The notes under the pieces: generated by a model
Told to the model about the DNA's origin: nothing
What the model saw: the letters and a program-made list of their open reading frames with translations, nothing else
The model's database searches: none
Translations under genes and position numbers: made by a program
Assembly: GCF_018390605.1 (NCBI RefSeq)
Contig: NZ_JAHBGD010000019.1
Span: forward strand, 259,031 to 323,030
Reading direction: 5' to 3'
DNA: 64,000 nt
From: Ancylobacter defluvii
Lineage (GTDB): Bacteria; Pseudomonadota; Alphaproteobacteria; Rhizobiales; Xanthobacteraceae
Shown: positions 8,917-17,267 of the stretch, piece by piece
How the letters are laid out: the number at the start of each line of letters is the position of its first letter
Position numbering within the stretch: the first letter of the stretch is position 1

Positions 8917-9795
8917 ATGCGGATTGTGACGACACCGAGCCGGCTGGTGCTTGCCACCGATCTGAGCCCACGCTGCGACCGGGCGCTCGACCGCGCCCGG
9001 CAGCTCGCCGCGCAATGGCATGCGCAACTGTTCGCCGTGCATGCGCTCGAGCCGGGCGAATCCGACGACTGGAGCGGCCCCACGACGGCCGACGCCGCCT
9101 CCAGTCCGCTTGCCCTCGCCCACCGGCGACTGCGCCGGAGCCTCGGAGACGCCATCGACAATATCGAGGTGGTGGTCGTCGCCGGTCGATGCGAGGCGGT
9201 GGTGAGCGAGATCGCGCTGGCACGCGAGGCCGGGCTGGTGATCACCGGCGTAGCCCGCGACGAGGTGCTCGGTCGCCGGCTTATCGGCCGCAGCGTCGCC
9301 GCGCTTGTGCATGAGGCACGCCTGCCGCTGTTGATCGTCCGTGATCGCCCGCGCGATGCCTATCTGCGTGTCGTGGTCGCCAGCGACTTCAGCGACGGCT
9401 CCGCCCTTCCCCTGGTCACCGCCGCCGCCTGGTTCCCCACATCGCGGCTGGCGCTACTCCATGCCTTTGAGCCGCCTTTTGCCGGAATGACCGCCGATCG
9501 CGCCGCCTATGAGGCGGAATATCGCGCCGTCGCGGCGAAGGAGGCCGACGCCTTCCTCGCCACCACCCCGCTCTCGCGCGATCAGATGGAAGTGGTGCTG
9601 GAACCCGGCAGCGCCCCCGCCGTGCTCACCGAGCATGTGGAAGCCCGCAATATCGATCTGGTGGTGATCGGCAGCGGCGAGAAGGGCCTGTTGCACCGCC
9701 TGCTTGCCGGCAGCACCGACACCTCCATCCTCGCCGAGGTGCCCTGCGACATCCTCGTCGTGCCGAAAGGCTCGCCGTTCGAAGGGAAGGCCTGA
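8917..9795 (+). CDS. Universal stress protein with two Usp domains
   Basis: About 292 residues forming two tandem Usp folds (roughly 1-140 and 150-290). The second ends with GSGEKGLLHRLLAGST, matching the GxxGx9G(S/T) nucleotide-binding loop, and then VPCDILVVPKG. The first domain keeps RLVLATDLS and LLIVRDRP but has a less complete loop. AAGGACGGAAG is placed about 9 bases before ATG 8917; an in-frame ATG at 8878 directly after the ATPase stop is the alternative. Usp proteins bind ATP and modulate stress responses in the cytoplasm. Pairing with a P-type pump is common in stress and low-oxygen regulons, but no FNR/FixK box was found here. Confidence 0.9.
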   Translation: MRIVTTPSRLVLATDLSPRCDRALDRARQLAAQWHAQLFAVHALEPGESDDWSGPTTADAASSPLALAHRRLRRSLGDAIDNIEVVVVAGRCEAVVSEIALAREAGLVITGVARDEVLGRRLIGRSVAALVHEARLPLLIVRDRPRDAYLRVVVASDFSDGSALPLVTAAAWFPTSRLALLHAFEPPFAGMTADRAAYEAEYRAVAAKEADAFLATTPLSRDQMEVVLEPGSAPAVLTEHVEARNIDLVVIGSGEKGLLHRLLAGSTDTSILAEVPCDILVVPKGSPFEGKA

Positions 9796-10238
9796 CCCGG
9801 TCATCCCTCGCCCGGCGACCCGGCCCCGCCGGGCGGGACCGACCGTGCGCTGCGTGACGCAACGGCCCATCTCTTCGCAGTTGCAGCAAGTCAAACTGTA
9901 ATCATTGCAAATTTATGGCAGGTTCTATTCCCAATAAATCGAAACAACATCTGCATAACGGTAACATGGGAACCCGAACGCCGCGACTCAGCAAAGGTTC
10001 CATGGGCGATCGTTAATTTGTTGATTGACGTGATCGTCGATCTGGTTTCTTGTCGCCCGCAGCAATGAGCTTCGCGGCATTCTCCGCGGGCCGAATCACT
10101 TCTTGATGGCGCAAACTCCCCCCGCATCTCGACGATCGCGGGGCGGTGACATGTGGTTTGATTCGATCCCCGGAAATGACGCGAGGCGTGATACGGCCTG
10201 CCGCATGGCAGGCGCCGCAGGCATGGAGGATCGCAGAG
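9796..10238. other. Long spacer with an AT-rich core
   Basis: 443 bases with no convincing gene. The middle (about 9885-10060) is strikingly AT-rich for this genome (for example TAATCATTGCAAATTTATGG) and probably contains the promoter for the following small gene. Short GC-rich inverted repeats occur near 9815-9840, just after the Usp gene, without a T run. I see no tRNA or known small RNA in it. Confidence 0.5.
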
Positions 10239-10541
10239 ATGTCGATTGCACCCCCGAACAGCTCCCGCCCTCAGATACCGACTGCTTACACGCTCTATTT
10301 CACCGGCCCGCTTTCCGACGATCCACTCCAGCCAATGAAGCGGCTGCGCTTTTCTTCCATCCCCGACGCCGTCGACCGCGCCCTGCAAATGAAGCGCGAA
10401 GGCCAGCTGAAGCCGGTGGAGGTGCGCGACCAGCAGGGCCGCCTCGTCACCTGTGAACTGATCGGCTGGCGTTTCTCGCCGCTCACCACACGGACGGTGG
10501 TGCCGGAGCGTGTCGAAACCCGCGGACGTTTCACCGCCTGA
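10239..10541 (+). CDS. Hypothetical protein, 100 residues
   Basis: Begins MSIAPPNSSRPQIPTAYTLY and has a compact alpha/beta-looking core (RLRFSSIPDAVDRALQMKRE, then VEVRDQQGRLVTCELIGWRF). There is no signal peptide or membrane segment. GGAGG lies 9-14 bases before ATG 10239; a longer in-frame start at 10146 lacks a good ribosome site and adds an unlikely N-terminus. I do not recognise the family. It stands alone between an AT-rich spacer and a convergent iron-permease-like gene. Confidence 0.65.
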   Translation: MSIAPPNSSRPQIPTAYTLYFTGPLSDDPLQPMKRLRFSSIPDAVDRALQMKREGQLKPVEVRDQQGRLVTCELIGWRFSPLTTRTVVPERVETRGRFTA

Positions 10542-10616
10542 ACCGCCATTATCCGCGCAAGCGCCGAGTCCCGCAGGGATCCGGCACAGAGATGCCGCTC
10601 CCGAAAGGATCGGGCG

Positions 10617-11149
10617 CTAGGCCTTCCGGCGCGGCGGGCGGGAGAGGCCCGCAACCGTCCGCTTTGCCGTCGCCTTCCGCCGCGCCGGCGGCGTCTCGGG
10701 CAAGGCTTTGCCAGCCGTAGCGCTGCCGTCCTCTTTCGCCGCGCGGCTGCGACAGGCCCGCTCCTCGAACTCGGCCCGGATGCGCTCCAGCTCGTCCTCG
10801 TCCAGTTCCTCGAGGTCCATCAGCTTTTCGCGTGGCCCGTCAAGGCGGGAGATCAGTTCGTCCAGCTTGATATGCACCGCCGCGGTATCGCGGTTCTGGC
10901 TGTTCTGGATCACGAACACCATCAGGAAGGTGATGATGGTGGTCGAGGTGTTGATGATCAGCTGCCAGGTGTCGTTGAAGCCGACGAATGGCCCGGTGAC
11001 CGCCCACAGCACGATGATCCCCGCCGCTCCGATGAAGGTCGCCGGGTGCCCGGTCCAGTGCGCAACCGTCTGGGTGAAACGGGTGAAGGCGGAGCGCTTG
11101 GGGCGCCGGGACGGTGATCGGCCGAGGAGGTCGCGGGCATTGCGGGCAT
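10617..11149 (-). CDS. Low-affinity iron permease family protein, 5' end out of frame
   Basis: The main frame contains VLWAVTGPFVGF, DTWQLIINTSTTIITF and VFVIQNSQNRDTAA, the hallmarks of the small low-affinity iron permease family (PF04120), with two or three membrane helices and a Lys/Arg-rich C-terminal tail. Family-like sequence continues upstream in the same frame (KRSAFTRFTQTVAHWTGHPA) to a TGA at 11183. That stretch has no ATG, GTG or TTG until a GTG at 11012 inside a helix. Candidate ATGs at 11149 and 11140 are in the neighbouring frame; adding one base in the GGGG run at 11100-11103 would join them. It is a sequencing error, a real frameshift or an odd start. It lies downstream of the EEP gene on the same strand. 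Confidence 0.7.
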
Positions 11150-11202
11150 CCCTTCGAAACTGGCGCCAGGTATCCGCGCATCAGCAGTCTCATGCAGCGG
11201 TC

Positions 11203-11949
11203 TCACGGCGGGACAATGAGCGGCGCCGCGTGACGGTTCCGCGGTGACGCCGCCGTCCGCGGTTCCGCCAGCCGCACATCGGCGATCACCGGCAGATGAT
11301 CGGAGGCGCGCGCCGCTTCCGGATCGGTGAAGCAGGCCAGCACGGCGAGCCCGTCATTGCAGTAGAGCCGGTCAAGCCGCAGCAGCGGCCGGGGCGCCGG
11401 AAAGGTGCGCAGCTGGCTGCGCCAGCGGAACACTTCGGCGAGCCGCCGGCGGGCCTGGCCGAAGGAGGCCCAGTCGTTGAAGTCGCCGAGCATCAGCGTC
11501 GGCTCGTCCCGGCCGCGCGCGCCCAGCCGGGCGAGGGTTCGCACCTGGCTCATCCGTTCGCCGATGGCGAGGCCGAGATGCACCGAAACCACATTGATTG
11601 GCCCGGCATCGGTGGCGATCCGCGCCGAAATGGCGAAGCGCGGCTCGCGCCGCCGCACCGAGAGATCGTGCAGTTCCACTCCGCCGGTCTCCCAGCGGCT
11701 GAACAGCGCGTGGCCGTAATGCCCGTCCGGCGCGACGATGGTGCGGGCCTCGGCGAAATAGCCGGCGCGCAGGCCACGCAGCGGGGCGAGGCAGTCGACG
11801 TCGCGCCCGCGGGTGTCGATCTCCTGCAGCGCCACGATATCCGGCCGGTGGCGGGCGATCAGCGCGACGATGCGATCGAGATCGAAGCGCCGGTCCGGGC
11901 CGATGCCGCCATGGATGTTCCAGCTCATCAGCCGGATGGTGCCGCTCAT
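11203..11949 (-). CDS. Endonuclease/exonuclease/phosphatase (EEP) family protein
   Basis: The 248-residue protein has the EEP fold signatures in order: LMSWNIHGGIG near residue 8, VALQEID near residue 40 (metal-binding Glu), LMLGDFNDW near residue 155 and ASDHLPVIADV near residue 225 (catalytic Asp-His). There is no signal peptide. Family members hydrolyse phosphodiesters of nucleic acids or phospholipids. It lies 46 bases downstream of the phospholipase D-VTT gene on the same strand, a pairing that suggests a role in phospholipid rather than DNA metabolism. That role is inference. Confidence 0.85.
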   Translation of the reverse strand: MSGTIRLMSWNIHGGIGPDRRFDLDRIVALIARHRPDIVALQEIDTRGRDVDCLAPLRGLRAGYFAEARTIVAPDGHYGHALFSRWETGGVELHDLSVRRREPRFAISARIATDAGPINVVSVHLGLAIGERMSQVRTLARLGARGRDEPTLMLGDFNDWASFGQARRRLAEVFRWRSQLRTFPAPRPLLRLDRLYCNDGLAVLACFTDPEAARASDHLPVIADVRLAEPRTAASPRNRHAAPLIVPP

Positions 11950-11995
11950 GGCATACCGTTCATGAGTTGTCGGTTACCGCTCGCGTTTCGCCCGA

Positions 11996-14152
11996 TCAGT
12001 TCGCCGGCCACGCCCGGTTCACCAGCAGCTGGAAGCTGAGCGACAGCACGATCCACAGCGCCACGAAGCCGACCAGCAGCGCCATCGCGCCCAGCGACGG
12101 ATCGGCAAGCACGCCGACGATCTGCCGGCCCAGCGCCGTCATCACGATCAGTCCCGGCGCCAGGCCGAGAATGGTGCCGGCGAGATAGTCCACGAAGGGG
12201 ATTCCCACGGCGCCGGCGACCAGATTGACGAAGGTGAAGGGCGCCGCCGGCACGAGGCGCACCGTCGTCACCGCCAGCACGCCGCGATTGGAAAGGCCGC
12301 GGCGGATGCGGTTGATCCGCGGGCCGATGAAGCGTCGCACCAACCGTGCCCCGAGCGTGCGCCCCACCGCATAGGTGGCGAGCGCGCTGGCCAGGGCGCC
12401 GGTTCCGGCCAGCACCGCGCCGGCCCAACCGTCGAACACCGCCACCGTGGCGACGATGAGGAGGGTAACCGGAAACGCCACGAAGCCACCGGCGACGAAG
12501 GCGGCGATCACCGCCACCGGCGCCCAGGGCGCGAGGGCCAGGCGCTCGAAGGCCTGCATGATGCGATCCGGCTCGGCAAAGGGCGAATAGCTCCAGGCCA
12601 GGGCGAGACCGCCGATCACCGCCAGGGCGGCGACGGCGCCAAGCAGCCACCGCCAGTGGCGCGGCGTCGGCGCCGCGACGCCGGATTCCTCGTAAAGCGG
12701 CTCGACGGGATCGGCGAGCGCATCGATCATCGGCAGCGGCAATTCAGCGGCATCCGGCGCATAGGGCACCCGGGCGAGGCGGCGATCCGGCGCGGGCGCA
12801 TCGAGCAGCGCCATCAGCCCGCCACCGGCAAGCGCCTCGCCGATTTCCTCCGGGGTACGGCCGAGATGCTCGCCGAGGAGGCGGTTGCGCACCCGCGCGA
12901 TGCCCGCGCGTTCCGCTTCGTCCCTCGCCTCCACCACAAGATCGCATTCGCTGTCGAAACCCATGGAGCGGTTGCATAGATTGGCCGAGCCGATGCGCAT
13001 CAGCCGGTCGTCGACGATGATGATCTTGGAATGCACCATCACCCGGCCCGCGGCGTCCTCCGGCCCCACTTCCGGATAGACAAATCGCAGGCGATTATTC
13101 AGACCGGCGTCGGCGACCATGCGCATCACCCGGTCGCGGCCGACGCCCATGGCGCGATGCTCGAACCAGGAGCGGTAGCCCATCGGCATCACCACCACCG
13201 CCTCCAGCTGCGGCCGCTCGCGCAGGCGCGCGATCAGCCGCTCGGTGGTGCGCCGGCAGGTGAAGAACTGGTTCTCGATATAGACGCAGCGTTCGGCGGC
13301 ATCGATCATGTCGAAGAACAGCGCCTCGACCTCGCGCACGCTCGGCTGCTTGCCATGCGCCGGCAGCGTGCGGCTGATACCGACGGCGATGTCCTCGAAT
13401 TCCGGCTCCAGCCCTTCCGGCCACGGCGAGGGGCTTGACTGCCCGTCGTCATCGCCGCGCGGTGGTGCCAGCCTTTCGCAGGCGGCGCGTCGCCAGCGTT
13501 CGCGCAGCATGTCGCCGAGCGCCGCCGCCGCCGGTCCTTCGACGAGCATCTGCACGTCATGGAACGCGCCATAGGCGGCACCGGCAGGATCGACCCTGAG
13601 ATCATGCGCCGGCAGATGCTCCGGCGTATCCCAGCGCCGGCCGGTAAGGTCGAGGCCGCCGGAAAACGCCACCCGGTCGTCGATCACCACGATCTTCTGG
13701 TGGTGCGAGGCACCGAAGGGTAGCGCATCGTCGAGGCAGATCTCGATCTGCGGCGGGGTGTTCCACAAGAAGGAATAGAGCGGCATCAGCTCCCGCTCGA
13801 AGGCGAACACCATCGAGTAGTCCCAGAGCAGGAGGCGGATGCGCAGCTCCGGCCGGCGCTTCACCAGCGCCGAGAGGAAATCGACGAGTTGTTCGGGCAA
13901 GCCGTCCTCGGCGCGGCCGCTGGTTCCCACCAGCTTCATCCGGCTGTCGAGGTCCCAGCCGGCGATGTACACGGTGTTCCTCGCCTGTATCAGCGCCGAG
14001 CGCAGCGCCTCGAAATAGGCAGCGCCGTCGACCAGCACCGCCGCGCGCTCAACCGATTCGATGCGCCAGACATTGCGCTCCTCGCGCAGTACCGGCGCAG
14101 AGGCCAGATCAGCCGGGGTTTCGAGGGGCAAACGCTGAACGCGGTCGAGCAT
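11996..14152 (-). CDS. Phospholipase D-like protein fused to a VTT/DedA membrane domain
   Basis: A 718-residue fusion. The N-terminal two-thirds has two PLD HKD motifs: HQKIVVIDD with H151, K153 and D158, and HSKIIIVDD with H374, K376 and D381. Each is followed by a Gly/Ser-rich turn (SGGLDLTGRRWD, GSANLCNRSMG). A helix near residue 485-500 leads into a C-terminal VTT (SNARE-associated, DedA-like) domain at about 510-718 with several membrane helices. The PLD part resembles cardiolipin synthase/phosphatidyltransferase enzymes; VTT proteins are linked to lipid scrambling. A membrane phospholipid transferase or hydrolase is the likely role. It heads a reverse-strand group with the EEP gene. Confidence 0.9.
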   Translation of the reverse strand: MLDRVQRLPLETPADLASAPVLREERNVWRIESVERAAVLVDGAAYFEALRSALIQARNTVYIAGWDLDSRMKLVGTSGRAEDGLPEQLVDFLSALVKRRPELRIRLLLWDYSMVFAFERELMPLYSFLWNTPPQIEICLDDALPFGASHHQKIVVIDDRVAFSGGLDLTGRRWDTPEHLPAHDLRVDPAGAAYGAFHDVQMLVEGPAAAALGDMLRERWRRAACERLAPPRGDDDGQSSPSPWPEGLEPEFEDIAVGISRTLPAHGKQPSVREVEALFFDMIDAAERCVYIENQFFTCRRTTERLIARLRERPQLEAVVVMPMGYRSWFEHRAMGVGRDRVMRMVADAGLNNRLRFVYPEVGPEDAAGRVMVHSKIIIVDDRLMRIGSANLCNRSMGFDSECDLVVEARDEAERAGIARVRNRLLGEHLGRTPEEIGEALAGGGLMALLDAPAPDRRLARVPYAPDAAELPLPMIDALADPVEPLYEESGVAAPTPRHWRWLLGAVAALAVIGGLALAWSYSPFAEPDRIMQAFERLALAPWAPVAVIAAFVAGGFVAFPVTLLIVATVAVFDGWAGAVLAGTGALASALATYAVGRTLGARLVRRFIGPRINRIRRGLSNRGVLAVTTVRLVPAAPFTFVNLVAGAVGIPFVDYLAGTILGLAPGLIVMTALGRQIVGVLADPSLGAMALLVGFVALWIVLSLSFQLLVNRAWPAN

Positions 14153-14272
14153 GGCAGGACGTCTCTCCGTGGCCGGTGGCTTGCGTCAACGGTCGCGGCG
14201 GCGCCGGGTTCCGCGCCGTCCTGCCGGGGTGCCCTCGCCAGAGCCGGTAGGCGCTGCTACAGCGCTTCGGTC

Positions 14273-14935
14273 ATGAACCCGCTGCTCGACATTCGCTGCG
14301 AACGCCCCTGGCTGGTGCTGCGCCTGGCCGCCCCCCACCGCATGGTGAGCTGGTCGCTCAACCGGCCGGGGCTGGTGGAAGCATCGACGATTGCCTGGCG
14401 GCAGGTCGCGACCGACGAACTCACGGCCGAACTCGATCCGGCAGCCTGGTTCGCGAGCGAACTGGCGACCGCCGGGCTGGAGGGCGCGGTCGGCCTCATC
14501 ACCGCCCGCGACGTCGCCTCCCATGTCCACCGCGCCGCCGAGGTCGAGGGTGCCCGCGCCGACTGCGTGGTGACCGCCGGCCTCAATAATGGCGAGCGCG
14601 TCGGCAGCCGCCATCCGGCCGCACCGGTGATGGCCGGCACTGTCAACATCTTCTGCCGCTCGGCGCTGCCGCTGACCGAGGCGGCGCTGCTGGAGGCGGC
14701 CTCGCTGGTGGCGCAGGCCCGCACCGTGGCGATCATGGAGGCCGGCTATCGCCGTCCCGGCGGCCGGCACGCGGTGACCGGCACCGGCACCGACTGCATC
14801 GTCATGGCGGCGCCGATGAGCGGCGCGCCGCAAGCCTATGCCGGCATGCACACCGCCATCGGCGAGGCGATCGGCGCCTGCGTCCACGAGGCCACCCGCA
14901 TCGCCGTCGCCAGCTGGATCGCCGCGCGAGGCTGA
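14273..14935 (+). CDS. cbiZ: Adenosylcobinamide amidohydrolase
   Basis: The 220-residue protein matches the CbiZ family. It opens MNPLLDIRCERPWLVL and has the conserved GLITARDVASH, the central TAGLNNGERVG, the GTVNIFC segment and the C-terminal GTGTDCIVMAAP. The enzyme removes the aminopropanol tail from adenosylcobinamide or pseudocobalamin to give cobyrate, so that foreign cobamides can be remodelled. No other cobamide gene or BtuFCD transporter lies in this window, so it stands alone. Its stop codon directly abuts that of the convergent PLP-enzyme gene. Longer upstream starts in the same frame run into the PLD gene and look spurious. Confidence 0.9.
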   Translation: MNPLLDIRCERPWLVLRLAAPHRMVSWSLNRPGLVEASTIAWRQVATDELTAELDPAAWFASELATAGLEGAVGLITARDVASHVHRAAEVEGARADCVVTAGLNNGERVGSRHPAAPVMAGTVNIFCRSALPLTEAALLEAASLVAQARTVAIMEAGYRRPGGRHAVTGTGTDCIVMAAPMSGAPQAYAGMHTAIGEAIGACVHEATRIAVASWIAARG

Positions 14936-16258
14936 TCAGCCGGTGGGCGTCAGCAATTGCTCCAGCGCATCGGCAAGCTGGTCGGCATGATCGGTGGTGA
15001 CGCAGAGCGGCGGGCGGATCTTCAAGACATTGCCGAACTGGCCGGCGGCGCCGATCAGGATGCCCTTCGCCTTCAGCCCGTTGATCAGCGCCTTGGCGAT
15101 GTCCGCACGCGGCCCGCTCTCATCGCCAAAGGCGACGCCGAGATAGAGCCCGGCCCCACGCACCGCGGTGATCGGCGCCTTGCCCATCAGATGCGTCAGC
15201 CGCGCCTTGAGGTGCCGGCCGACGCGGTCGGCATTGGCGATCAGCCCGTCCTCCTCGATCGCCTCCAGCACGGCCAGTGCCGCGGCGGTGGCCACCGGAC
15301 TGGCGGCGAAGGTGTTGAAATAGCCGAAATCGGCACAGAAATCGGCGAGCAGCTCCGGCCGCGTCACCACGCCGGCGACGGGATAGCCATTGCCCATCGG
15401 CTTGCCCATGGTGACGATGTCCGGTGTGAGGCCGTGGCGCGAGAAGCCCCACATGCCGGCGCCGGTGCGGCCGAAGCCGGGCTGCACCTCATCGGCGATG
15501 AACAAACCGCCGGCCTTGTGCGTCACCTCCACCGCGGCGTTCAGGAAACCCGGCGGGTCGGCGAACACCCCGTCTGAGGAGAAGATGGTGTCGACCAGAA
15601 GGCCGGCGAAGCGGATGCCGTCCGCCTCCATCGCGGCGATGGCCCCGGCGACCGCCTCGGCGAAGCCCTGCCCGACATCGTTGCCGAAGATCGCCGGATC
15701 CGGCGGCGGCACCATGCGCACATGCGGCGGCGGCGCGCCGTTGCGGTAGGAGGATGGCGAGACCTCGGTCACCGCCGAGGTGTTGCCGTGATAGGCGGTC
15801 TGCGTCACCACGAAGCCGGTGCCGCCGGAGGCCCGCTTGGCGATGCGCAAGGCGAGGTCGTTGCTCTCGCTGCCGGTGCAGGTGAGCACGATATTGCTCA
15901 GCGATGCCGGAAAGCTGGCGAGCAGCTTCTCGGCATAGTCGTGGGAGACGTCGAACAGATAGCGCGAATGGATGTTGAACTGGCCGATCTGCCGCTGCAC
16001 CGCCTCCACCACCTTGGGATGGCAATGCCCGACGGTCGGCACGTTGTTGTAGAAGTCGAGATAGGCGCGCCCATCGGAGGCATGGAGATAGGGCCCTTCC
16101 GCCTTCACCACCTTCAGCGGCACGTCGTAGAACAGCACCGAGCCGGCACCGAACGAGCGCTGGCGCCGCTCGACCAGCGCCGCGATGTCCGGCGGCAGCG
16201 CCGCCCCCTCGCCGGAGAAGGCGTTGAGCGAGAGGATCTGGAGTTCGCGGCTTTTCAT
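14936..16258 (-). CDS. Class III PLP enzyme, ammonia-phospho-lyase-like
   Basis: The 440-residue fold type I PLP enzyme has PLP-binding K286 in TMGKPMGNGYP, D256 in FIADEVQPGFG and a phosphate-binding GSESNDLALR. Ordinary class III transaminases usually have a different lysine context. The GKPMGNG signature, together with NNVPTVGHCHP and the ending VLKIRPPLCVT, is that of ethanolamine-phosphate and phosphohydroxylysine ammonia-lyases. The expected reaction is elimination of ammonia and phosphate from a phosphorylated amino alcohol to give an aldehyde. Its start overlaps the stop of the upstream kinase gene (ATGA). An aminotransferase role is the alternative. Confidence 0.88.
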   Translation of the reverse strand: MKSRELQILSLNAFSGEGAALPPDIAALVERRQRSFGAGSVLFYDVPLKVVKAEGPYLHASDGRAYLDFYNNVPTVGHCHPKVVEAVQRQIGQFNIHSRYLFDVSHDYAEKLLASFPASLSNIVLTCTGSESNDLALRIAKRASGGTGFVVTQTAYHGNTSAVTEVSPSSYRNGAPPPHVRMVPPPDPAIFGNDVGQGFAEAVAGAIAAMEADGIRFAGLLVDTIFSSDGVFADPPGFLNAAVEVTHKAGGLFIADEVQPGFGRTGAGMWGFSRHGLTPDIVTMGKPMGNGYPVAGVVTRPELLADFCADFGYFNTFAASPVATAAALAVLEAIEEDGLIANADRVGRHLKARLTHLMGKAPITAVRGAGLYLGVAFGDESGPRADIAKALINGLKAKGILIGAAGQFGNVLKIRPPLCVTTDHADQLADALEQLLTPTG

Positions 16259-17265
16259 GCTGCCGTCCTCGCATGGGTTTCAAGGAAGGCGCGGCCGAGC
16301 GCCACCGTGCCGTGCGTATAGGCCTCGCCCAACGCCTGCGCAGTCGGGGTCTCGGCATGCGAGGCGATCCAGGCGGTGAGCAGCATGCGCCGCAGCATGA
16401 TGAACACCGGCAGGATCTCGCACTCCGCGTCAGTGAGCGGCGCCACGCTGCGGTAGCCCGCGACCCATGCCTTTTGCAGCGCGGGGATATAGGGCTCGTG
16501 CTCGGTGAAGCTGATGGCGGCGGCGAAGTCATAGAGGTACCAGGAGAAGCCGCAATCGTCGAAATCGATCACCGACAGCGTATCGCCGTCAGCCAGCAGG
16601 TTGGCGACCCGCATATCGGCATGGACCAGGCCGAACCGGTCCTCGCCGGTGCCATAGGCGTCCAGCTGCTGCTTGAGCAGCGCCGCCACCTCTTCGAGTA
16701 CCGCCCGCCCCTCTCCATCGAGGCCCAGCCCGGCGCGCCAGTCGCCCCAAAGCAGCACCTCGCCGAGCATGGCATCGAAATCCCAGCGTTTGCGCACGAA
16801 GCCTTCCGGCCGCTGCCACGCCTTCGCATGGGCGTGCAGCCGGGCATTGATGGCCCCGAGCTCGCGGAACCAGCGCGGCAAATCCTCGCCCTCGGCCGGC
16901 TCGCGGCCGGGCAGCAGCTGGAACGCCACCGCGTGGCGCGTCACCCCGCCATCGTCGAGATCGGCGATCAGCGTGCCGTCGGCAAGCGGCACCGGGGTCA
17001 GCGTCGCCACCACGCCGTCGCGGCCCAGCGCTTCCAGCCAGGCGAGCTCGGAGGCGATCTCCGCGCGCGAATGGTAGCCCGGCCGATGCACCCGCAACAC
17101 CAGTTCGCGACCGGAGGCGGCGTCGCGGGCGCGAAACGTGGCGTTCTCGGAGATGGTGAGCAGCTTCACGTCGCTGTCCGGCGACAGCCCCCAGCGCGGC
17201 AGGGCGGCGCGCAGGCTCGCCTCGAGCCGGCCCAGGAAGTCGTCGCTATACATGGCATCGGTCAT
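16255..17265 (-). CDS. APH-fold small-molecule kinase (phosphotransferase family)
   Basis: The 336-residue protein has an aminoglycoside phosphotransferase/choline kinase fold. The catalytic loop is LVHADMRVANLL, with H215, D217 and N222, and the metal-binding site is SVIDFDDCGF, with D234 and D236. The N-lobe has LVLRVHRPG as the probable nucleotide-binding lysine-equivalent strand, though the usual Lys is replaced by Arg here. It resembles homoserine/choline/hydroxylysine kinases. It overlaps the class III PLP gene by 4 bases and follows the amidase gene by 2 bases, so it most likely supplies the phosphorylated substrate of that PLP enzyme. The start could be ATG 17265 or 17253. Confidence 0.85.
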   Translation of the reverse strand: MTDAMYSDDFLGRLEASLRAALPRWGLSPDSDVKLLTISENATFRARDAASGRELVLRVHRPGYHSRAEIASELAWLEALGRDGVVATLTPVPLADGTLIADLDDGGVTRHAVAFQLLPGREPAEGEDLPRWFRELGAINARLHAHAKAWQRPEGFVRKRWDFDAMLGEVLLWGDWRAGLGLDGEGRAVLEEVAALLKQQLDAYGTGEDRFGLVHADMRVANLLADGDTLSVIDFDDCGFSWYLYDFAAAISFTEHEPYIPALQKAWVAGYRSVAPLTDAECEILPVFIMLRRMLLTAWIASHAETPTAQALGEAYTHGTVALGRAFLETHARTAA

Positions 17266-17267
17266 TA

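Noticed and set aside
6133-9795. Heavy-metal resistance operon
   Set aside because: The pump lacks CPx and metal-binding CxxC motifs and resembles Ca2+/Mg2+-type P2 ATPases.
9796-10238. tRNA or known small RNA in the long spacer
   Set aside because: No cloverleaf arms, TpsiC-like GGTTCGA or CCA end could be found in the spacer.
14153-14272. Possible cobalamin riboswitch before cbiZ
   Set aside because: The 120-base spacer is short and I could not find a B12 box or the expected conserved core.
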